A stretch of 64,000 bases of DNA from Herpomyces periplanetae (lineage: Eukaryota > Ascomycota > Laboulbeniomycetes > Herpomycetales > Herpomycetaceae): positions 62,001-126,000 of the forward strand of contig WMKJ01000009.1 in assembly GCA_009733715.1 (NCBI GenBank), given 5' to 3'. Under the pieces are notes generated by a model, which did no database searches, was not told the origin of the DNA, and saw nothing but the letters and a program-made list of their open reading frames with translations. This document shows positions 53,780-63,859 of the stretch, one piece after another (within the stretch, counting starts at the first letter, position 1; each line of letters opens with the position of its first letter). A program made the position numbers and the translations under genes.

Positions 53780-54829
53780 ATGCCTAATCAGATTAAACAA
53801 GATTTGAACCGTTCGGGTTGGGAGACTACAGACTTTCCGTCAGTATGTGAAAGATGTCTTCCCGATAACCCGTTCGTTCAAATGCTCAAGGAAGATTATG
53901 GTGCCGAATGTAAAATTTGTACACGGCCATTTACAGTTTTTAGATTCAAAACTGGTCGTACAGCGCAACAGAAGCGAACGAATATGTGCCTTACATGTGC
54001 ACGACTCAAGAACTGCTGTCAGAGCTGTATGCTAGATTTATCATTTGGATTACCGATAGTGGTCCGGGATGCTGCATTAAAAATGATAGCGCCTGGACCT
54101 CGAAGTGAGGTTAACCGGGAATATTACGCACAGGAGCATGAGAAGGAGATTGAAGAAGGTCGAGGACCGATTGAAGCCTACGAGAAAACAAACGAAAAAG
54201 CCATGGAATTGCTACAACGTCTTGCAAATAGTGAACCTTATAATCGAAGTAACCGAAATTTGGAGCATATTGATGATCGAGATTCTGCTGTCGCGGGGTC
54301 ATCTGCCCGAGGTGGGACCGAAGACAACAGTTACAATTGTACATCGCGAGGGTCAAATAAGAGGGATACAAGATTCCCCAATAATATGCAACAATTGAGA
54401 AGGTCAATCGTTGAAGAATCGGTTAAACCACCCGAAGATAAAAATATTTCTTCGTTATTTATAACGGGCATAGAAGATGATTTGCCCGAGCATGAAATAA
54501 GACAGTACTTTAGCAAGTTTGGGGCGTTAAGGTCTGTGGTATGTTCGCACAGATCACACTGCGCATTTATCAACTATCAAACGCGAAAATCAGCAGAAGA
54601 GGCAGCTGAAAAATGTCAGGGAAAAGCAATCATTTCTGGATGTCCCTTACGGGTCCGTTGGGGTAGACCAAAAGTGTTGGATACATTAGAAAAAGAGCAA
54701 AGGATAGCTAACGCTCGTGAAGGGAGGTCAATATTAGTGAAAAAGAAGCGGAAGATATCTTACAATGCGCCTGGTGATCATAAATCGGAATCCAAACCGC
54801 CATACTATAATGTTATGTCGGAGCATTGA
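53780..54829 (+). CDS. SLT11: Pre-mRNA splicing factor SLT11/RBM22
   Basis: This protein (Ecm2/Slt11, Cwf5, RBM22) contacts U6 snRNA and the intron in the active spliceosome. It is a single exon of 349 residues. The N-terminal zinc-binding part has ETTDFPSVCERCLPDN, YGAECKICTRPFTVFR and TCARLKNCCQSCMLDLSFGL. The central segment is the torus-contacting region (DAALKMIAPGPRSEVNREYY). The RRM lies at about 215-290, with SLFITGIEDDLPEHEIRQYF and HCAFINYQTRKSAEEAAE, and is followed by PLRVRWGRPK. The ATG at 53780 matches the family start MxxxIKxDLNRSGWE. It lies downstream of MZM1 on the same strand. Confidence 0.95.
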   Translation: MPNQIKQDLNRSGWETTDFPSVCERCLPDNPFVQMLKEDYGAECKICTRPFTVFRFKTGRTAQQKRTNMCLTCARLKNCCQSCMLDLSFGLPIVVRDAALKMIAPGPRSEVNREYYAQEHEKEIEEGRGPIEAYEKTNEKAMELLQRLANSEPYNRSNRNLEHIDDRDSAVAGSSARGGTEDNSYNCTSRGSNKRDTRFPNNMQQLRRSIVEESVKPPEDKNISSLFITGIEDDLPEHEIRQYFSKFGALRSVVCSHRSHCAFINYQTRKSAEEAAEKCQGKAIISGCPLRVRWGRPKVLDTLEKEQRIANAREGRSILVKKKRKISYNAPGDHKSESKPPYYNVMSEH

Positions 54830-55426
54830 ATTGATTGTGAGATGAAGTATTTTTTTGATAAGGAGCAAACCGGTGAATGGGCGTGAAAGTAATGATAATA
54901 ACGGCGAAATAGGACAAGCTTTCCAAATATTGTAGGTCGATTGGGGGCTAGAAGCACTGTGACAAAGTGAACCATTCGGTGTCACTGGCATTCCATACTA
55001 ATTTGACGACAAAAATTTGGAAAGAAGAATTTTCAGTGTATACCAAAAAATGGCGACTAGTTGTAGTTCTTAAGAAGGGGAATAAGACGAAATTTTCTTA
55101 AGCAAATCCAAGCCAATAGCAAGACGAGACGAAACAAGGGAAAGAATCCAGATTAACGGGACGACGAATGGAAGGAGCAATCGCGAGCGTCCACTAAAGT
55201 AGGCAGGAGCGATTTATGCGTGTCTGCTTACCCTTTTGGGAAGTAGAAGATTTTTTGGGTTTGAAGAAGAAAATGAGACAAAACTGAGGAAGAATGCATG
55301 GGCTTTTTGAATATATTACGGGGTGAGGCCGTAGAGGTATTTACTCTGGGATATCTGGGGAGTTGTAAATTTCGGTTTTCTCTTCTACAGGCACACGAAT
55401 TTTTTTAATATTCAGGGTAGTTTTGA
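54830..55426. other. Spacer upstream of phosphoglucomutase
   Basis: These 597 bases are purine-rich on the plus strand in part. No gene, repeat or recurrent E-box element was seen. Confidence 0.45.
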
Positions 55427-57187
55427 ATGATGGAACCTCGACGTGTGGAATTTTGTGCTTTTAAAGACCAGAAACCGGGAACGTAAGTGGATTTATGATT
55501 TTGTAACCAAATATGTCGAAGAATATGTTTATTCATGTTAAATTTGAGAATTTATCAGTGACGTGGTGTTATTAGATCTGGATTGAGAAAGAAAGTTCGT
55601 GTTTTCCAGCAGAAACATTACTCAGAGGCTTTTGTCGCATCAATACTCCTATCTATTCCCCAAGGATGTGAAGGTTCTACTCTAGTCATTGGTGGAGATG
55701 GAAGGTATTGGAATCGGCAAATTTTACAAATTATCGGCCAAGTCTCTGCAGGCTACGGTGTTAAGAAGCTCATTATCGGTCAACACGGTATTTTGAGCAC
55801 ACCAGCCTCTAGTAACCTTATTAGAAAAGCTTCAGCTACAGGAGGAATTCTTTTAACGGCTTCCCACAATCCTGGTGGGCCCGAGAATGATTTTGGAATC
55901 AAGTTCAACTTGGCGAACGGCGCGCCAGCTTCGGAGATGATAACTGACAAGATATATGAGATATCTAAAAATCTCAAGTATTATCAGATATGTGATATTC
56001 CAGAGATTAACCTGGACGAGCTAGGTGAAAAGTCATATGGAAATTTACAAGTTGAAATTGTTAGCTCGACCAAAGCGTATGTAGAAATGCTGAAGGAGAT
56101 ATTTGATTTTGATTTGATTCGGAATTATTTAAACAAATTTCCCGAATTTAATTTTCTCTTTGACGGATTGTCCGGTGTCACTGGGCCGTACGCCATTGAA
56201 ATATTCGAAAAAGAATTGCAAATTAAAAATTGTACGCAAAACTGTTGCCCTAAACCTGACTTTGGTGGGTTCCACCCCGACCCGAATCTCGTTTACGCAC
56301 GATCGCTAGTGGATGAAGTGGATCGCCAGAAAGTTCACTTTGGTGCAGCCTCTGATGGTGATGGTGATCGCAATATGATCTATGGATATTCTTGTTTTGT
56401 TTCTCCCGGGGACAGTTTAGCAATCATAGCGCACAATTCCCACAGTATCCCCTATTTTAGAGATCGAAAGATACTGGGAGTAGCTCGAAGCTTGCCAACT
56501 TCACGAGCAATCGATGAAGTTGCTAAGCATTTGAATGTTAAGTGTTTTGTAGTGCCTACAGGATGGAAATTTTTCTGTGGATTGTTCGATGCTGGCTTAA
56601 TGAACATTTGCGGCGAAGAGTCGTTTGGGACGGGGTCTGATCATATTCGAGAGAAAGATGGGATCTGGGCAATTGTAGCCTGGTTAAATATTATTGCCGA
56701 TCTTGGTATGAAAGCTGGAAAGCTTGTCGATGTCGAGTATGTTCAATCAGCTTACTGGAAGAAGTACGGACGAACTTTTTTCATTCGTCAAGATTACGAA
56801 AATATTGCCAACGATGCCGCCACTCAAGTCATGAATAATTTAAGGAATAAGATGTTTAGTACGTCAACTCCGTTTGTTGGGTCCTCCGTCAACGGCCTTG
56901 AAGTTATCGAAGCCAATGACTTTTCGTATAAAGATATTGATGGAAGTGTTAGCAAGAATCAAGGCTTATATACCGTCTTTAAAGATCAGAGCCGTATCGT
57001 TGTTCGCTTATCCGGCACTGGAAGTTCATTGGCAACAATTCGCGTGTACATTGACCTTCATACTAATGATGAATCGAAATTTAAGCTTTCTGCTCACGAA
57101 TTTCTCAGTCGTCAAATATGCACAGCCGTTCAATTACTCGATTTACCAAATCTCATTAATCGATCTACACCGGATCTCGAGACTTGA
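55427..57187 (+). CDS. PGM2: Phosphoglucomutase
   Basis: The enzyme interconverts glucose 1-phosphate and glucose 6-phosphate in the cytosol, linking glycogen, trehalose and cell-wall precursor pathways to glycolysis. Exons 55427-55482 and 55576-57187 give about 555 residues, the family length. The splice restores KPGTSGLRKKV. Catalytic phosphoserine lies in TASHNPGG, magnesium site in DGDGDR, sugar-binding loop in GEESFGTGSDH, and phosphate-binding loop in RLSGTGSS. Two ATGs stand side by side at 55427 and 55430. The naming as PGM1 or PGM2 is conventional and not decided by the sequence. Confidence 0.95.
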
Positions 57188-57618
57188 TATGAATAATTGG
57201 TCTGTTCTGCCTACATGGTTGATTTCTTTCGTTTCGATTTGTATAGCCCCGAGATGTTATTCATACCTATTTACTCCTTATTCAGTATACAAATATACGT
57301 CCACACTTGAATGTTCCAGTAAGCGCAGCGTGTACTCCGATCCGTCAAGTAAACTGTTAAGCAAACATGGTCCGACCTGATAAGATTTGGCCAAATTCTT
57401 CCTTATTCCGTCAGTGTCACCCTCTTTTACTCTGTTTTTGACCCGAGCTTCGTCCCGCTCTAGGTTTACGTAAGTGGAAACGGTAGGACGATGGTATTGT
57501 TCTGTTAACTTTTCGATGATGCACGCATAATCTACCAGCATTTAAACTACACAATTATCCAAGACAGAGAGCCATTTAGTACAGGTTGTCGATACGCATA
57601 CGCATATACACTCTCGCG
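57188..57618. other. Spacer between phosphoglucomutase and ribosome recycling factor
   Basis: These 431 bases hold the 3' end of phosphoglucomutase and the promoter of the next gene. An opposite-strand frame at 57278-57541 has no recognisable feature. Confidence 0.45.
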
Positions 57619-58605
57619 ATGATTCCACTGTGGAGCCACGGCGCGGTGAACGCGTTAGCAGGTGCACGTGAACTGGCGGGCTGGGCAATGCGGAGCGCAT
57701 GGGTATCACGACATCTACGCCTTCATGCTATGACACGCATTATGAACGTGCACACGCAACATGAACGGCTAAGATCGAGTGCGTCGGGCGGTCGAAGTTC
57801 GGGCAGTGAACAAGTTTCCAAAACGATCTTCGATTATACTCGTGTACAAGCGTGTATCCGCGACGGTATTAACAAGTTAACCCAGGCCACAGAGCAATTT
57901 AGCGTTAACAAACGCTCCGCATGGCAAGCAGTCGTACTTCGGGATATCGAAGCCTTACCCGTTAAACGTCCCGTTCAACCAGCCGCTAATGCTAACAAGC
58001 GTACTCGATCGCCTCTTGCGTCACCCGAAGTTGTTCACATTCGCGATATCGCCTTACTCGTGGTCCGTGGCCCGTACATCCACATCACACTTGCCGATGT
58101 CAGCGTGAGTACGCGTTTATTTCATTTCGTCTTATAACTCAAACTCCAATATCAACTTTGGTCTTGTGTTAATCATGCCTGAGCCGAATCGAATTCTTTG
58201 TTGTATTATGTGTACGCTTACATTCTCTCTACTTAGTCTGCTAAAAGTGTCCGCTCCGCTATTTCTGCATCCAAATACGCACTATCGTGTGAACCATCCA
58301 CAGGATCGCTTGACGCGACATCATTGTCTGATGCTGCTACGTTGCGTGTGAAACTTCCGCCTGTCACAGATGAGGTGCGGAAGGCAGCTCAGGACGATGT
58401 TAAAATGATGGCGGAGCAAATTAATGCACGCATACGCGAAGCACGTCAACAACATCAACGTTTACTTCGCACTCTACAATCGACACACGGACAGAAAATT
58501 CGTCCTGACGATCTATTGTGTGCAAAAAGTGAATTAGACGCTCTAGTAAAAAAGGCAGTTCGGGATATCAAGTCGATTGTTGACCGGGCTCTGGCATCAA
58601 TTTGA
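57619..58605 (+). CDS. RRF1: Mitochondrial ribosome recycling factor
   Basis: The protein splits mitochondrial ribosomes after termination. Exons 57619-58104 and 58237-58605 give about 284 residues. A long basic N-terminus (MIPLWSHGAVNAL, then several Arg and Ala) is a likely mitochondrial presequence. The RRF fold follows, and exon 2 restores the diagnostic segment SAKSVRSAISASKYALS, then LRVKLPPVTDEVRKAAQDDV, and the long helix INARIREARQQHQRLL. The bridge to the last helix (SELDALVKKAVRDIKSIVD) is typical. Splicing with the acceptor at 58235-58236 keeps phase 0. The sequence is more divergent than bacterial RRF, as expected. It is convergent with EMC5. Confidence 0.85.
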
Positions 58606-58952
58606 CATCATTTTACACTATGAACCTCCAAACTCTCTACATCCCTCTTCAACTCAACACGGCTGCGGGAAAGTGGTAGGTTGGATAGCCCAGTTTTCCC
58701 CATTTAGTTCGAATTGTACGCGCGTGATTTCTATATGCCGTGTGAGGTTCGCGACTGTAACACTTCACGATCAATTGAATTATAAGTCGAGTAAGGTGTG
58801 ACGTGAAAAATATTACACGAGACACGCAATACGATTTATTCGGCACTACGAGGCAAGTTTCTGTACGCTTGTTTTATTTTTGGAAAACCACACGGCGTAG
58901 TCATTGCGCATAGCCTACATTATCCATTGGTTAGACTGTTAATGAAATATAT
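58606..58952. other. Shared 3' region of recycling factor and EMC5
   Basis: These 347 bases lie between two convergent stop codons. Nothing further is recognised. Confidence 0.5.
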
Positions 58953-59623
58953 TTACGGGATGTATAACGGAAAAATTATGGTGATTGAATTAAGTCTATC
59001 AAGACAACGACTTACGCGAACATCGATAAAGCTAGGTCTGAATTGCAAACCGAGAATAGCATCCCCTGCGGTAATTAGCGGGTCGGATGAAGCACGAATA
59101 ACAGCTTCATTTGAGGGGCTGCGCTGAGCGCGACCTCGGAGCATTTCAATGTCATGCGCCCAATCTGCCCAGTGAACTGGTCGTAAGGGACGGGCGTACA
59201 TTAATACACCAGTAATGATTAGGACGAGCGAAGTTAGCGCTTCATAAATTACATCGAGCGGCAGTCCATGAGCGCTAAGGGAATTGACAATTAATGACTC
59301 ATCCCTGGCGCTTCCAACGGTGTCGGACGATAGGCGAAGTATCATGGTTAACGTTCGCCAGATAAAGTTTCCCGTTCCAGAGCTTGTAGTATCTGTTCTA
59401 ACCGATACTGTATCCGTGTACGGCATAATTAAACTAGCATATTCCCATGATGAATACATTCTATAAGCGCAAGGATTTTTTTCGCGAATTTCGTCAGTAT
59501 ATAGGGTCAACGAAATGCCTGGATATCTTGTTTGAATAATATAGCAGAAACTTACGCGTGCCCGAGTAAAAGAAATCCGAGTGTAAAACACGCGTAACAG
59601 AATGATCTTCGGAATTTTCCCAT
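58953..59623 (-). CDS. EMC5: ER membrane protein complex subunit 5
   Basis: EMC5 is a small core subunit of the ER membrane complex that inserts tail-anchored and polytopic proteins; animal MMGT1 is related. Exons on the minus strand are 59623-59556 and 59460-58953, about 191 residues. The first membrane helix is rebuilt at the junction: CFTLGFLLLGHA joined to MYSSWEYASL. The second helix follows the motif LPLDVIYEALTSLVLIITG and leads into RPVHWADWAHDIE. The C-terminal fungal signature is LQFRPSFIDVR. A loop of about 45 residues between the helices is longer than usual. ATCACGTG lies 214 bases upstream at 59837-59844. Confidence 0.82.
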
Positions 59624-60143
59624 TATTACTTTGTCGTTTAATGTTGATGTTAGCGAAAGATCTGTAAACTCATTTCTCTCTTGTTAAACGGCAACAACAA
59701 GATAACCATTGATGTTTGAAAAATACGCAGCCAATGTATAAGGCAAAGTTTAATTTATCGTTAGTTTAATTGTTTAAGAACCACAACGCCGTCCCTTGAC
59801 CTTCGCTTAAGCTTTCAAAAATTCGCGTGAGGATGTATCACGTGGGCCAAAGACGAGATAAGGCACGTGGTGGTGGGCGTTGGAGTATCGAGTTGCGATG
59901 AATTGAAAGGTAGGAGTTATTGTGGACAAAGTTTACCCAAGGTCTGCATTGAATGGTGAAATATAATAGAATTTGATTCAAGGTAAGATAGTGGAAAGGT
60001 AGAGGGGGAGGTCATTGAAAGAAGATGTTAATGGAGAGAGCGCATTATTTGTACGAGGAAATGGAGTAAGGTAAATGGAATGAAAGGACACGAAGATTGG
60101 TGAGAGCATATAGTAGTTTATGTTGTGTTAAGGTATTAGAAGC
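59624..60143. promoter_or_regulatory. EMC5 promoter and 3' end of the ubiquitin hydrolase gene
   Basis: A 520-base spacer carries ATCACGTG at 59837-59844 and CACGTG at 59864-59869. No gene is seen. Confidence 0.5.
59837..59844. promoter_or_regulatory. ATCACGTG element
   Basis: E-box of the recurrent class, 214 bases before EMC5, followed by a bare CACGTG at 59864-59869. Confidence 0.6.
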
Positions 60144-61393
60144 TTACGATATGTCTGGATGTTGGTAGTCAAAGTTAGGACCTAGTGATATAATGCTAAA
60201 GCGTAAATCACCGTGGGGCCCGTTGGATGTACCAGAAGGAGAGTAATTGTCGGACTCGTTGGGTTCATTCTGCCTGGCAAAATTGATGAACTTACGTATA
60301 GTAGCCGATAAAGCCTCAGGACAGAGCATATCAGTGGAGTTAACTGAATTAGCCATATGCCTAGGTGAGGTAGGTTCAATTTTACCACGTAAAATTGGAC
60401 CGTCATTCTGGCCGTCCAATTCCCAAATTTTGTTGTCATCGGTCTTGATAAACGTAACAAAGTGTAGGTCAATATTATCGTCGGAAGATGGTGCACTAGT
60501 ATCACCCATGACAGCTGCAGACTGGTGAATTTGTTCGAGAAACTCAGATTGTTCGATTAATTTAGCCCGTTTCATAGGCTCAATATTGTAGGATTGAGCC
60601 ATAATTTTACCAAGTGGTGAGTTTGGATCTGTGTAGGTATGTAAAAGGACGAGGGAGATAAGTTAATAGTTGGACGAATATTTTAGTGGGATAAGCTAAT
60701 CTATTTGTATAGGCAGACAAGTTTATAATACTTACCAACAAATTGACGGGCGGGACCGTTAGTAACAGCGTGTAAAACAGCATAAAGTCCACAGGCATTA
60801 CTGATGGTTTGGGGAAACCATAGGATTGGCTCAGAGTTACATATAGCTTCAGCATTAGCCACTGATGGGGAACTGGAGTGTCGGCGAGCAGTAACAGCAT
60901 CTATAGGAAATACGAGAAGTAAAGCGTAAGATGGGCGAGGAATGAAGCCCAGAAGGTCTGGATCATCAATGCTTAAGACATCGGAGAAGCAGAGCTCTTT
61001 AGAGACACCTAATTCATGAATGATTTTGTTCATAACGTCTGGATTATTTTCTACATCCCGATAAAGTTACGTTAGCAAACAAGATGTAAAGTTGGACATC
61101 GTATAGGAACGAAGATAGTGTATATTAGCGGCAAGCAAGAATGCGAGATGATGGAAAGTAAGAAAGAAGGGAGGGGAGAACAGTATGATGTACGAGAAAT
61201 ATAGGATAAGTATTTCGCTGGTATGAAGATGTGTATATGGAATGATCAAAGATATGGACGTACCCAGAGGAGTAAATCGTTTTACAGGTTGCCTATCGCA
61301 TCGGTAAAGTTGATTAGTGTCATGAGAATTAGCGGTGCAAGAAGGGGGAGATTTTGGATTAGAGGGAAGAGAGGTGGAGGGAGAGGAAGCCAT
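60144..61393 (-). CDS. YUH1: Ubiquitin C-terminal hydrolase, family 1 (Yuh1/UCH-L type)
   Basis: This is a cysteine protease that frees small adducts from the ubiquitin C-terminus. Exons on the minus strand are 61393-61264, 61050-60736 and 60628-60144, about 309 residues. Splicing restores the family start RFTPLENNPDVMNKIIHELG and later QFVDPNSPLGKIMAQ. Catalytic residues are visible: Gln and Cys in FPQTISNACGLYAVLHAV, His in IDLHFVTFIKTDDNKIW and Asp in ELDGQNDGP. The C-terminal ALSATIRKFINFA and RFSIISLGPN close the fold. The start at 61393 gives a Ser/Pro-rich leader of about 35 residues. A donor-like GTAAGC overlaps the stop, so a further small exon is possible but not needed. Confidence 0.92.
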
Positions 61394-61935
61394 GATGAAT
61401 ATGGAGTAAGGGAATAAGAAGGGGAAAAAGAAGTGGAAGAAAGAGTAAAGTGGAGTGAAATAGAATAGACTGAAGTGCAGATCAAAGCAGCGCAACGAAA
61501 CGACGAGCAAAGCAGAGCTGCGGAGTGTCGACCGGCGCCCAGCTATATTGGACCGGACCGAGCGGGACTGGGCGGCTATACACAAAATTGGTTACCGGAA
61601 TTGTCAGCTGCTCACAAAAATCACTAACCGCCGAACCCGTGCCGTCCATTCCAAATCCAAAATCTAGACCATCCTTCCCCCGCAACGGCTTCCCGGAATT
61701 GGGCTCCTTCCTCGCGCTGGCCTGAATTTCCCGTGATATGCCGGGCGGCGAAGGCGGCGGCAAAGACAGTTTCGGGTGCTTCGGAGCAGTTCCGAGGCGC
61801 AAATTTGGACAGATTTGGTGATAATTGGTAAAAAAGGGTAGAGAGTCTTGCCTTTACAATTATTGTCTTTGTCCCTGTAGACTCGTTCTTCTGCCTCCTC
61901 TTCTCACTCCCATTCATTTACTCCATTACATTGCT
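61394..61935. other. GC-rich spacer upstream of the ubiquitin hydrolase gene
   Basis: Between about 61500 and 61810 the DNA is markedly GC- and CpG-richer than its surroundings. It lies upstream of the hydrolase gene and downstream of RPF2 on the same strand. Open frames on both strands reflect composition. A plus-strand 27-codon frame at about 61738-61821 begins MPGGEGGGKDSFG and has no clear identity. Confidence 0.45.
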
Positions 61936-63140
61936 TCAATCACTAAACACTAGGTTTTTCAAGCGTTTAGGTGATGAGCTATTCTTGTCATCGTCAATCA
62001 TTCCTTGATCGTCCATGTTATCTTCTATAGAATTCCTCCGCCTTTTCTTCAAACTTTTAACCTTTCGCGTTTGCAATTTATCTAAATTCTGTCTCTCAAC
62101 GTGAATTTTACCCAACTTATCACCCAATATATCCGTATGAATATTCTTTTTAGATTTAGCCTAATATTAATACATATCGCATTAGTTTGCATTTTTAATA
62201 TAGGTAGTAAACCAATTGATATCCTCTCCTTACCTGGTTATACTTAGGCTGTTTCAAGGCCTGCTTCATAACTGCCTCATCGGCGTACATGACTCTTCCA
62301 ACTCGAAAGTCAATCCTTGGTCCAATTTCTTCCAACTCAATCAATGGCATACTTTGGCCACTCTTCTTACTTATCAACCTATACACTCGAATTCTGATAC
62401 TAGGCGCAGGTTGCTGATCATCCAACACTTCATCCTCCGCGGATATTTGAATCATATGCTGTAAAGCTTCCAAATCAACACTTTTAATGTCAACGCCACG
62501 GAAAAAATCCACGAACATATTTTTCGCCAATGTATACGGCGTTTGTAATGGACTTTCAAATGGCATACCCGAAAACGAAATTAACGGCTTTGATCCAACC
62601 GTGCACTTTTCCGCCTTAAATTGACTCAATGTACGAAATGTGTTGGGCTCAATGTACAATTCTAGCATATCTAACACTTTAAAATCAAAAAATCGTATAA
62701 ATGTTAAACTGTGCGGTCGCTTCTTGCTGTGGTGACCAAATATCATTAATGATGTATCATTTCTTTCTGCAAAAAATTCCATAGATGTAGCGTCTTCAAA
62801 CGGACGAATATCATTTTTCTTTGTAAATCGTTTTACCATAGGCAGTTTAAGCCTGTACAAATCCGATAATGCCGAATGAACAACTTGGCTTGCTTTCTGT
62901 CCTTTCAATATCAAAGTTTTCTTTCCAGTTTCCACAATTTGAGGAGCTCGCTTTTCCGCTTCTCTCTTAGCTCGCGCTGTGCGCGGTTTACTGCTGACCG
63001 TTAGCTTTCTGTTTCATTGATCTGTAAACTTGCCGTATGCAGCTCGCTTTAAACTCTCCGCTAAGGTTTGCATCCATTTAACCCATCAATCATTAGAGGA
63101 TAACTTACACATCGGTTAGTATTTTACTGTTTTCTTCCAT
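61936..63140 (-). CDS. RPF2: Ribosome production factor 2 (Brix domain)
   Basis: Rpf2 works with Rrs1 to load the 5S ribonucleoprotein onto the pre-60S ribosome in the nucleolus. Exons on the minus strand are 63140-63109, 63008-62234 and 62160-61936, about 343 residues, matching the yeast length. The first exon is only 32 coding bases (MEENSKILTD). The Brix domain begins PRTARAKREAEKRAPQIVE and contains RPFEDATSMEFFAERNDTSL, GHHSKKRPHSLTFIRFFD and ELEEIGPRIDFRVGR. The last junction restores QPKYNQAKSKKNIHTD, then GDKLGKIHVERQNLDKLQTR. The tail is Lys/Arg-rich. An E-box (63274-63280) and a variant (63289-63296) are 134-149 bases upstream. Confidence 0.95.
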
Positions 63141-63859
63141 GATAACTAACACACTCCACCCTATCTACTAATCGGATATTCACCTCTCTTGTCGTTAAAA
63201 CGATTAAACTTGTCAATTTAGCAAACTCTTTACACGCCATTTTGTTCCCTGGTGTGTGTGCTGCCTTCAGTGGTCACGTGCTTTCCACCATGTGATTGCC
63301 TTACTGTGCCCAGAGAGTTTAGAATTTTTTTAATGTTTGTGGAGTTATGTGTTAACTCGTTGCCAGCTACTATCCAGGGGAATAAACTGGTAGACTGAGT
63401 TTCTTGTAAAATTTAAACTGACCAATAGCATAAATTGAATTATTTATCTAGATAGCTCTCGAATTTTTGATGTCCTAGAATGTTATGATATATAGCTTAT
63501 TTTGCCGCACAGTATCGTTATAATGAAGGATATTTTTGGCATACATGGAAATACTCATTTATATTTTTCTACGTACCCCTTAACTTAATCTAATACTTGA
63601 CACCCACCATAGTATTGCCAATTCTCATACTCTATGTTACTTCCACTTACTCTTCCCTACAAACTCCACCGCTAACTTTCCCCACACCTTTTGCGACAAT
63701 CACGTGCTAGGGAGTTCGGATATGCAGTTTAGGTAAGCAGGGTGATGAAATTTTGTGGACAAATTTTCTCCGTCGTGAGTGCGAAAATAGAAAAATCTCT
63801 TGAATTTAAAAGGTTTTGTTAGCTGCTGAAATTTACTATAAAGATTCACCAAATCACTA
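63141..63859. promoter_or_regulatory. Shared promoter RPF2 / proteasome-chaperone-like gene
   Basis: A 719-base spacer separates two divergent start codons. TCACGTG at 63274-63280 and CATGTGAT at 63289-63296 lie near RPF2. ATCACGTG at 63700-63707 lies 153 bases before the plus-strand gene. No open frame of note. Confidence 0.6.
63700..63707. promoter_or_regulatory. ATCACGTG element
   Basis: E-box of the recurrent class, 153 bases before the proteasome-chaperone-like start. Confidence 0.6.
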
